From: Pelagibius sp050290145 | GTDB lineage: Bacteria > Pseudomonadota > Alphaproteobacteria > Kiloniellales > Kiloniellaceae | DNA length: 8,429 nucleotides | Reading direction: 5' to 3' | Assembly: GCA_050290145.1 (NCBI GenBank) | Contig: JBNKHC010000073.1 | Coordinates: forward strand, 1 to 8,429 | In this document: in pieces, positions 1-4,839 of the stretch | Layout: each line of letters opens with the position of its first letter | Position numbering within the stretch: position 1 is the first letter of the stretch | Made by a program: the position numbers and the translations under genes | Notes under the pieces: generated by a model | What the model saw: only the letters and a program-made list of their open reading frames with translations | Databases searched by the model: none | What the model was told of the DNA's origin: nothing

Positions 1-278
1 TGAACGCCGTGCTGCTGCCGGCGGTGCTGCGCTTCAACCGCGCGGCCATCGGCGCCAAGTGGGACAAGCTGGCGGTGCTGCTGGGCGGCGCGCCGGACGA
101 GGTGATCGCGCGGCTCAACGCCGAGATCGGCCTGCCGGCGACGCTCTCGGCCATGGGCGTCGGCGAGGCGGCCCTGCCGGGCATCGCCAAGGCGGCGCTG
201 AAGGACCACTGCCACGCCACCAACCCGCGCCTGGCCAGCGAGGGCGACTACGTCGCCCTGCTGCAGGAGGCTTTCTAG
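1..278 (+). CDS. Iron-containing alcohol dehydrogenase, C-terminal fragment (5' end outside window)
   Basis: This is the last roughly 91 codons of a group III (iron-dependent) alcohol dehydrogenase, an NAD(P)-linked cytosolic enzyme interconverting alcohols and aldehydes or ketones. The frame is open from the window edge, begins NAVLLPAVLRFN and ends at the TAG at 276-278. That opening matches the family segment just after the metal-binding HGxxNA motif, so the metal-ligand histidines should lie immediately upstream of the window. The late DHCHATNPR segment followed by a short helix ending in LLQEAF also fits the family C-terminus. The frame is probably intact at this end. It converges on znuA with 4 bases between stops and no evident terminator between them. 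The substrate cannot be told from this part, and a link to the zinc genes is not implied. Confidence 0.85.
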   Translation, partial: NAVLLPAVLRFNRAAIGAKWDKLAVLLGGAPDEVIARLNAEIGLPATLSAMGVGEAALPGIAKAALKDHCHATNPRLASEGDYVALLQEAF

Positions 279-282
279 CCCC

Positions 283-1278
283 TCAGTTCGCCCCGCCGAG
301 GCAGTCCTTCAGGGTCGCGGCGTTGCGGCGCAGCAGCTCGAAATAGAGCTCCGGGCCGTCGGCGATGTCGGCGCCCAGGGGGTCGAGCAGGCCGACCTTC
401 GCCTGCGTGCCTTCGGTGACCACCTCCAGCAGCCGCGGCTCGAACTGCGGCTCGGCGAAGACGCAGCGCGCATCCAGTTCGACGATCTTGGCGCGGATCT
501 GCTTGAGGCGCGCGGCGCCGGGCTGGCGGTCCGGGTCGACGGTGACTGAGCCCACGTTGTTGAGCGCGAAGCGGGTGTCGAAATACTGGAAGGCGTCGTG
601 GAAGACGACGAAGGGCGCGTCCTTCACCGGTGCCAGATCGTGCTCGACCTCTTGAACCAGCTGGTCCAGGCGGAAGGACATGATCCTGGTATTGGCCAGG
701 TAGATGCCGCTGTTGTCGGGATCGGCCCGGGTCAGGGCCTCGGCGACGGCGGCGACGATGGCCTTGGCGTTGTCCGGATCGAGCCAGAGGTGCATGTCGG
801 TCTCGCCGTGATCGCCGTGCGCCTCTTCGTGCGCCCCTTCGTGCGCCGCGTCCTCGTGGGACTCCCAGGCGCCGCCGGCGCGGTAGGGCAGGCGCTTCAG
901 GCCGGGGATCTCTGCCAGTTCCATGACCTCGGCGTCCTGGGCCAGGCTGGCGATGGAGGAGGCGAGGAAGGTCTCCAGGCCTTCGCCGACCCAGACCACG
1001 ATCTTGGCCTCTTCCAGCGCCGCGGCGTCGGAGGGCTTCAGGCTGTAGCTGTGCGGCGAGGCGCCGCCCTGGACGATCAGGTGGGGCGTGCCCGCGCCCT
1101 GCATGGCCGCGGCCACCAGGGAATGCACCGGCTTGATCGAGGTGACCACCGTGACCGGTTCGGCCGCCGCCGCGCTCGAAGAGGTGACGCTGGGCAGGGC
1201 GGAGGCCAGGGCGAGAGCGAAAGCGGCGCTTGCAGCGGGGCCGGCGGAAAAGCAGGACCAAAGGCGGGGTCGACGCAT
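283..1278 (-). CDS. znuA: Periplasmic zinc-binding protein of the Znu ABC transporter
   Basis: A 331-residue cluster A-I metal-binding protein that captures Zn2+ in the periplasm and delivers it to ZnuB. Residues 1-39 form a long signal peptide (RR-rich start, hydrophobic core about 15-28, Ala-rich end). The mature part opens with VTVVTSIKPVHSLV. Likely zinc ligands are H76 (GASPHSYSLKPSD), H163 (DMHLWLDP) and H227 (FHDAFQYF), matching the three histidines of Escherichia coli ZnuA. C272 and C326 match its disulfide pair. A loop at 141-163 is rich in His and acidic residues, as is typical of zinc rather than manganese receptors. I chose the ATG at 1278 because AGAAGG lies 6 bases upstream and a signal peptide follows. 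The frame stays open to 1488, but that start would cross the operator and overlap znuC. The gene is transcribed divergently from znuC. Confidence 0.96.
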   Translation of the reverse strand: MRRPRLWSCFSAGPAASAAFALALASALPSVTSSSAAAAEPVTVVTSIKPVHSLVAAAMQGAGTPHLIVQGGASPHSYSLKPSDAAALEEAKIVVWVGEGLETFLASSIASLAQDAEVMELAEIPGLKRLPYRAGGAWESHEDAAHEGAHEEAHGDHGETDMHLWLDPDNAKAIVAAVAEALTRADPDNSGIYLANTRIMSFRLDQLVQEVEHDLAPVKDAPFVVFHDAFQYFDTRFALNNVGSVTVDPDRQPGAARLKQIRAKIVELDARCVFAEPQFEPRLLEVVTEGTQAKVGLLDPLGADIADGPELYFELLRRNAATLKDCLGGAN

Positions 1279-1315
1279 GGGAAGCCTTCTCGATAAAGTG
1301 CTGTGCAGGCAGAAA

Positions 1316-1337
1316 GTGTAATGATATAACGTTATGG
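1316..1337. promoter_or_regulatory. Probable Zur operator between znuA and znuC
   Basis: An AT-rich imperfect palindrome, TAATGATATAACGTTA (1319-1334), sits in the divergent intergenic region, with 12 of 16 positions symmetric about its centre. Its form resembles proteobacterial Zur boxes, which have TAATG/ATATAAC-type half-sites. It contains the candidate -10 of the znuA promoter and also reads TATAAC (1325-1330) towards znuC, so zinc-loaded Zur bound here could block both directions. The zur gene itself is the third gene of the rightward operon. Assignment rests on position, symmetry and context, not on a computed motif score. Confidence 0.72.
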
Positions 1338-1351
1338 AATTCGCCTGACAA
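1323..1351 (-). promoter_or_regulatory. Candidate sigma-70 promoter of znuA
   Basis: Read on the - strand, TTGTCA (1346-1351) is a good -35 element. It is followed after 17 bases by TATATC (1323-1328), an acceptable -10; TATCAT two bases further on is an alternative. The -10 lies inside the palindrome called as the Zur operator, as expected for repression by occlusion. Transcription would begin about 40 bases before the znuA ATG. No equally good -35 is seen for the rightward direction. Confidence 0.5.
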
Positions 1352-1418
1352 TGGCCAAATGGGCCAAGCCGTGCTGGTCCCCTCTGGGTCGTCGGCGCCT
1401 GTGTCAAAGGTTCAAAAC

Positions 1419-2330
1419 GTGCAGCTCTCCGCCAGGAACGACACGCCGGACAAGGCCGCTCCGCAGCCTGCAAACACGCCGGCTTCACCCCTTATCGAAG
1501 CCAGGGGCCTGGGCGTGCAGCGCGGCGGACGCTGGCTGGTGCAGGGTGTCGACCTGGCGATCCGGCCCGGCGAGATCGTCACCCTCATCGGCCCCAACGG
1601 CAGCGGCAAGAGCACCACCGTGCGCGCCCTGCTGGGCATCTGGGAGCCCAGCGCCGGGGAGGTGATCCGTCAGTCCGGCCTCCACATCGGGTACGTGCCG
1701 CAGCGCCTCACCATCGACTGGACCATGCCGCTCACCGTGCGCCGCCTGATGACGCTGACCGGGCGCCACGGCGCGACGGAGATCCAGGCGGCGCTGAAGG
1801 AGGTGGGCATCGAGCATCTGGCCGAGGCGCCGGTGCAGCAGCTCTCCGGCGGCGAGTTTCAGCGCGCCCTCCTGGCCCGCGCCATCATCCGCCGCCCGGC
1901 GCTGCTGGTGCTCGACGAGCCGGTGCAGGGCGTCGACTTCGCCGGCGAGATCGCGCTCTACGAGCTGATCCATGACATCCGCGAGCGCCTCGGCTGCGGC
2001 ATCCTGATGATCTCCCACGACCTGCACATCGTCATGGGACAGACCGACACGGTGGTCTGTCTCAACGGCCACGTCTGCTGCTCGGGCACGCCCCAGGCGG
2101 TGACCGAGAGCCCCGAGTACCGCGCGCTCTTCGGCGATCAGGCGGCCGCTGCCCTGGCCATCTACCGCCACCACCACGACCACGTTCACCTGGACGACGG
2201 GCGCGTCGTTTCCGAGGGTGCGCAAGACCACGCGCACGACCATGCGCACTGCGGCCACGACCACGACCACGGCCACGGCCACAAACACAGCCACAGCCAC
2301 AGCAACGAGAGCGGTGGCGATGCTGGATGA
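1419..2330 (+). CDS. znuC: Zinc ABC transporter ATP-binding protein with His-rich C-terminus
   Basis: The cytoplasmic ATPase that powers zinc import through ZnuB, 303 residues from the chosen start. Visible motifs are Walker A GPNGSGKST (58-66), Q-loop Q95, signature LSGGE (142-146), Walker B LLVLDEP (162-168), D-loop GVD (171-173) and switch HD (200-201). After residue 250 the protein continues into a tail holding 17 histidines between 251 and 294, in HxH/DHxH patterns, probably a zinc buffer or sensor. The start is uncertain. GTG 1419 has AAAGG 8 bases upstream, whereas ATG 1359 (20 residues longer) lacks a Shine-Dalgarno; both give a Pro/Ala-rich leader before the fold begins near PLIEARGL. 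The stop overlaps the znuB start as ATGA. Expression is probably under the shared Zur operator. Confidence 0.95.
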   Translation: MQLSARNDTPDKAAPQPANTPASPLIEARGLGVQRGGRWLVQGVDLAIRPGEIVTLIGPNGSGKSTTVRALLGIWEPSAGEVIRQSGLHIGYVPQRLTIDWTMPLTVRRLMTLTGRHGATEIQAALKEVGIEHLAEAPVQQLSGGEFQRALLARAIIRRPALLVLDEPVQGVDFAGEIALYELIHDIRERLGCGILMISHDLHIVMGQTDTVVCLNGHVCCSGTPQAVTESPEYRALFGDQAAAALAIYRHHHDHVHLDDGRVVSEGAQDHAHDHAHCGHDHDHGHGHKHSHSHSNESGGDAG

Positions 2331-3169
2331 CTTCTATGCTTGACGATTTCTTTTGGCGGGCCTTGATCGGCGGCATCGGGGTGGCGCTGGTGGCGGGGCC
2401 GCTGGGCTGCTTCATCGTCTGGCGGCGCATGGCCTACTTCGGCGACACCATGGCGCACTCGGCCCTGCTCGGCGTCGCGCTGGCCTTCCTCTTCGACATC
2501 CACATCACCCTCGGCGTCTTCGCCATCACCGCCACGGTGGCCTTCGCGCTGGTGCTGCTGCAGCGCCAGGTGGCCCTGCCCACCGACGCCCTGCTGGGCA
2601 TCCTCTCGCACTCGACCCTGGCGCTGGGCCTGGTGCTGGTCGCCTTCATGGCCTGGCTGCGCATCGACCTGCTCAGCTATCTCTTCGGCGACCTGCTGGC
2701 GGTTTCGCGCCTCGACATCGCGCTGATCTACGGCGGCGGCGCCGTGGTGCTGGGCGTGCTGGCGCTGATCTGGCGGCCGCTGCTGGCCGGCACGGTCAGC
2801 GAGGAGCTGGCCGCCGCCGAGGCGTTGCATCCCGAGCGCTCGCGCCTGGCCTTCATGGTGCTCATGGCGGCGGTCATCGCCATCGCCATGAAGATCGTCG
2901 GCATCCTGCTCATCACCTCGCTGCTGGTCATCCCGGCGGCGACGGCGCGGCGCTTCGCCGCCGGCCCGGAGCAGATGGCCCTGCTGGCCGCCGGCCTCGG
3001 CGCCCTGGCCGTCGTTCTCGGGCTCTTCGGCTCGCTGCAGTTCGACACGCCCTCGGGCCCCTCCGTGGTGGTGGCGGCCCTGGGGCTCTTCCTGGCCGGC
3101 CTGGTGCCGCTGGCCCTCAATCGCTCCGGGGGCAGGCGGGGCGGAGGCGGGCAGGAGACCGCGCGATGA
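2327..3169 (+). CDS. znuB: Zinc ABC transporter permease
   Basis: A 280-residue inner-membrane permease of the ABC-3 family that forms the zinc channel with ZnuC as its ATPase. Hydrophobic spans are seen at about 10-32, 42-58, 60-79, 89-111, 131-149, 174-206 (long enough for two), 217-238 and 246-265. The segment WRRMAYFGDTMAHSALLGVA (32-51) is characteristic of the family. The stretch around EALHPERSR (165-173), between membrane spans, is a likely contact with ZnuC. The Gly/Arg-rich C-terminus is cytoplasmic-looking. The start ATG at 2327 overlaps the znuC stop (ATGA); a second in-frame ATG at 2336 is possible. The stop overlaps the zur start in the same way, so the three genes are probably translationally coupled. 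Confidence 0.95.
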   Translation: MTSMLDDFFWRALIGGIGVALVAGPLGCFIVWRRMAYFGDTMAHSALLGVALAFLFDIHITLGVFAITATVAFALVLLQRQVALPTDALLGILSHSTLALGLVLVAFMAWLRIDLLSYLFGDLLAVSRLDIALIYGGGAVVLGVLALIWRPLLAGTVSEELAAAEALHPERSRLAFMVLMAAVIAIAMKIVGILLITSLLVIPAATARRFAAGPEQMALLAAGLGALAVVLGLFGSLQFDTPSGPSVVVAALGLFLAGLVPLALNRSGGRRGGGGQETAR

Positions 3170-3600
3170 CCGGGCCGGCGAACCCGGGACGCAAACTGAC
3201 CCGCAACCAGCAGCTGGTGCTCGAACGGCTGCAGGCCTCCGGCAAGGCGATGACCGCCTACGAGCTGCTGGACGCCCTGCGCGACGCCGGCCTGCGCGCG
3301 CCGGTGCAGGTCTACCGGGCGCTGGAGACGCTGGGCCAGCGGGAGCTGGTACACCGGATCGAGAGCCTCAACGCCTTCGTTGCCTGCTGCCACCACGACC
3401 ACGCCCCTGCCCACGCCCATGGCCCCGATGCGGGGGCGGGCTTCGCCATCTGTGACGACTGCGGCGAGGTGGCGGAATTCTCCCTGCCCCCGGAGGAGCG
3501 CCTGGCCGCCGAGGTCGGGCGAAACGGCTTCCAGACCCGTCGCGTGACGGTGGAACTGCACGGCCGCTGCGCCCACTGTGCGGAGCGCGGTAACGGCTGA
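3166..3600 (+). CDS. zur: Zinc-responsive Fur-family repressor
   Basis: A 144-residue Fur-family regulator, best called Zur from its place as last gene of the znu operon. The N-terminal winged helix spans about 10-66, with the recognition region near APVQVYRALETL (45-56). Structural-zinc cysteines are C96 and C99 (ICDDCGEV) and C135 and C138 (GRCAHC). Probable regulatory-zinc ligands, by comparison with E. coli Zur, are H63, C74, H83 or H85, and E104. A short His-rich insert (CCHHDHAPAHAHG, 74-86) precedes the dimerisation domain. Zinc-loaded Zur should repress znuA and znuCB-zur, including itself, through the 1319-1334 palindrome. The start overlaps the znuB stop as ATGA. Fur, Mur or PerR are alternatives in sequence alone, but the operon argues for Zur. 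Confidence 0.93.
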   Translation: MTGPANPGRKLTRNQQLVLERLQASGKAMTAYELLDALRDAGLRAPVQVYRALETLGQRELVHRIESLNAFVACCHHDHAPAHAHGPDAGAGFAICDDCGEVAEFSLPPEERLAAEVGRNGFQTRRVTVELHGRCAHCAERGNG

Positions 3601-3641
3601 GCGCCGCTACCGGCGGTTCATCAGCCTCCGCGGACAACAGA

Positions 3642-3664
3642 TTTGACGCGTAATCGGCGTCAAA
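3642..3664. repeat. Perfect 8-bp dyad downstream of zur
   Basis: TTTGACGC (3642-3649) and GCGTCAAA (3657-3664) are exact reverse complements separated by 7 bases, in a locally AT-rich stretch beginning about 40 bases after the zur stop. No T-run follows on either strand, so it does not look like an intrinsic terminator. It could be a transcription-factor operator for the downstream small gene, or an RNA hairpin in the 3' end of the operon transcript. The regulator is not recognised. Confidence 0.4.
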
Positions 3665-3804
3665 AATCCCGAAAATTATTGCGACAAACCAAGGCCTTAC
3701 CAGGCAACCGCGCCGGCGTGTGGGGTTCCGCACATCGGCTCGGGAGGCTCCTCCCTATATTCATACTCAGGAGAGCGAGCCATCCGGTGGGCCGAGCCCC
3801 TCCC

Positions 3805-3820
3805 GAGGATAAAAATCCTC
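3805..3820 (+). other. Small stem-loop in the leader of the 34-residue ORF
   Basis: GAGGAT (3805-3810) and ATCCTC (3815-3820) pair perfectly around an AAAA loop, 38-53 bases upstream of the ATG at 3858. A second short pairing, CCCG with CGGG (about 3835-3848), lies just ahead of the start. Together they suggest a structured leader, possibly influencing translation of the small membrane peptide. The stems are short and may be fortuitous. Confidence 0.25.
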
Positions 3821-3857
3821 CAGAACAGAGAGCCCCCGCCGAAACGGGAATAAGACA

Positions 3858-3962
3858 ATGACCAGCGAAAAACACGAGACGCACACAGAGAGCACAGTCG
3901 AGCATTTCATCGCCGGTTTCGCCGTTTGGGGCGTGCTGATGGTGGTCTACGCCATCGTCTAG
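3858..3962 (+). CDS. Small single-span membrane peptide (34 aa), unrecognised
   Basis: An ATG-to-TAG frame of 34 codons. The first half (MTSEKHETHTESTVEH) is hydrophilic with several His and acidic residues; the second half (FIAGFAVWGVLMVVYAIV, 17-34) is one clean hydrophobic span reaching the C-terminus. A GGGA 7 bases before the ATG could serve as a weak ribosome binding site, TATATT at 3756-3761 is a possible -10, and a strong terminator follows at 4041-4073, so the piece looks like a small transcription unit. Length and layout resemble small accessory subunits of respiratory complexes, for example the subunit IV of bacterial aa3 cytochrome oxidase, but I see no convincing family signature and give no function. 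It could instead be a chance frame, although the hydrophilic/hydrophobic split argues against that. Confidence 0.55.
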   Translation: MTSEKHETHTESTVEHFIAGFAVWGVLMVVYAIV

Positions 3963-4040
3963 TCCGAAGAGCCGCCCGCGCGCCGGCTCCAAGCCGAGAC
4001 GCGCCCGGGCATCCCTCTCAAGAACTCACTCCGACAGTTC

Positions 4041-4073
4041 CAGCGCCGGCCTTCGTGCCGGCGCTGCGCTTTT
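4041..4073 (+). terminator. Strong intrinsic terminator after the small membrane peptide gene
   Basis: A perfect 10-bp GC-rich stem pairs 4041-4050 (CAGCGCCGGC) with 4057-4066 (GCCGGCGCTG) around a 6-base loop CTTCGT. GCG and a TTTT run (4070-4073) follow. It lies 78 bases beyond the TAG of the 34-residue ORF on the same strand, so it probably ends that transcript, and any zur read-through. The T-tract is short. Confidence 0.75.
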
Positions 4074-4175
4074 GGCATCCGGCGCCAGGTTATGTTCGGA
4101 ACAACAGCGATCCAAGCCAACGCGTGGCACCGAAACCGGAGCAAGTGAGGTTCGCATCCGCCGGTCTGAAGAACG

Positions 4176-4520
4176 TCAGACAGTGCTGACCGCAACAAGA
4201 CGCCCCACCTTCAGCGCGCCGGCCCGCAGATTGTGCGCCATGGCGCGAGAAGCAGCCACACGCCTCTTCAAAATCTCCGGCGCCAACCCGTCCGCCACCG
4301 GGTCCTCGTCGGCGGCGGCATCCCGGCGCTCGATCATGCCGAGATGAAAGCGTTGTCCGAGTTCAGATTCATCAATGAAGCCGCCGGGTTAGAGCCCCAG
4401 CCCACGCAGACGAGACATCGCCGACTGCAGGGGTTCGAGCGCCGACATCGACGGATCCGTTGCCCAGGCGAGCGGCCAGCGCAGCTCGCCTTCGCCCGAG
4501 AAAATCTCGTGCAACGCAGC
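4176..4520 (-). pseudogene. Possible decayed reading frame with an in-frame stop, unrecognised
   Basis: On the - strand one frame reads ALHEIFSGEGELRWPLAWAT... and ends ...SRLRGLGL at a TAA (4389-4391). It then resumes in the same frame with PGGFIDESELGQRFHLG, continues through LKRRVAASRAMAHNLRAGAL and stops at TGA (4176-4178). The residue mix is protein-like and third positions are GC-rich as in real genes of this genome, so it may be the tail of a gene broken by a nonsense change, or a 53-codon gene starting at ATG 4337. I do not recognise the family. There is no clear ribosome binding site, and the upstream part runs into the palindromic repeats, so chance openness in GC-rich DNA remains a real alternative. 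Confidence 0.25.
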
Positions 4521-4542
4521 CCGACCGCCTGCACTCGATGCA

Positions 4543-4653
4543 GGTCCGCTCGGGGCCAAAAGCGGACCTGACGCCGGCAGAGGCGAAGCGTCCGCTTGTG
4601 GGCCGAAAGCTGACTTCGATGCTGCTATGTCCGGTTAGTGACGGATAGCAGAC
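4543..4653. repeat. Cluster of imperfect palindromic intergenic repeats
   Basis: Three related units lie about 40-45 bases apart. Unit 1 (4541-4570) is a perfect 10-bp inverted repeat, CAGGTCCGCT with AGCGGACCTG, around CGGGGCCAAA. Unit 2 (4591-4613) reads TCCGCTTGTGGGCCGAAAGC and then TGAC, sharing the TCCGCT, GGGCC and AAAGC blocks but with one arm decayed. Unit 3 (4630-4653) keeps TCCG and CGGA around GTTAGTGA. A competing hairpin, CCTGCA with TGCAGG, overlaps the first arm of unit 1. This resembles the GC-rich REP-like intergenic elements scattered in many proteobacterial genomes; membership of a named family is not established here. Confidence 0.55.
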
Positions 4654-4796
4654 GTAATCGGATTCTGATGGCCGGGTCTGCTGAGTGCCACAAGGAGACA
4701 TTCTTACTCCGTCACGAGACACCGCACTGCAGCACCTAGATACTAGTGGCGGGAGCCATCCATTCCATTAGTTGTAGAACCACCAAAGACCAGCAA

Positions 4797-4823
4797 CACT
4801 CGGAACAACTCCAAGCCCGAGTG
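4797..4823 (-). terminator. Weak stem-loop after the cyclase/TPR gene, possible terminator
   Basis: CACTCGG (4797-4803) pairs exactly with CCGAGTG (4817-4823) across a 13-base loop, about 17 bases past the stop codon of the - strand gene ending at 4840. The loop is long and only a broken T-tract (TTGCTGG) follows, so termination efficiency would be modest if it is a terminator at all. Confidence 0.3.
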
Positions 4824-4839
4824 GGCATATTCTGGTGCA

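Larger units (their letters stand above)
4074..4839. other. Long intergenic region with no convincing intact gene
   Basis: About 770 bases between the terminator and the cyclase gene. Frames on both strands lack ribosome binding sites and recognisable domains. The contents I can point to are a possible decayed frame on the - strand (4176-4520), a cluster of imperfect palindromes (4543-4653), and a weak stem (4797-4803 with 4817-4823) just after the cyclase stop. The rest, 4654-4796, shows nothing recognisable. Composition falls from GC-rich to nearly balanced across this stretch. Confidence 0.5.

Noticed and set aside
275..1351. Long overlapping frames on both strands across znuA, including 598-1296 (+) and 275-1351 (-)
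   Set aside because: They are Arg/Gly/Ala-rich shadows of znuA caused by high GC third positions, with no recognisable domain.
1279..1488. N-terminal extension of znuA to an upstream ATG at 1488
   Set aside because: It would bury the signal peptide behind 70 residues, translate through the promoter and operator, and overlap znuC. ATG 1278 has a good ribosome binding site.
1485..3576. Long antisense frames across znuC, znuB and zur, and the 415-codon + frame at 2353-3600
   Set aside because: Low-complexity Arg/Gly/Val composition, and complete overlap with three recognised genes.
3602..3615. Hairpin CGCCG/CGGCG directly after the zur stop as a terminator
   Set aside because: Only a 5-bp stem with no T-run; better explained as chance in GC-rich DNA.
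4543..4653. Palindromic units as a CRISPR array
   Set aside because: Only three diverged units, no constant repeat/spacer lengths, and no cas genes.
4072..4722. Several 60-116-codon frames on both strands (for example 4233-4571 + and 4372-4722 -)
   Set aside because: No ribosome binding sites, Arg/Ser/Cys-rich composition, and mutual overlap; only one - strand frame looked protein-like enough to mention.
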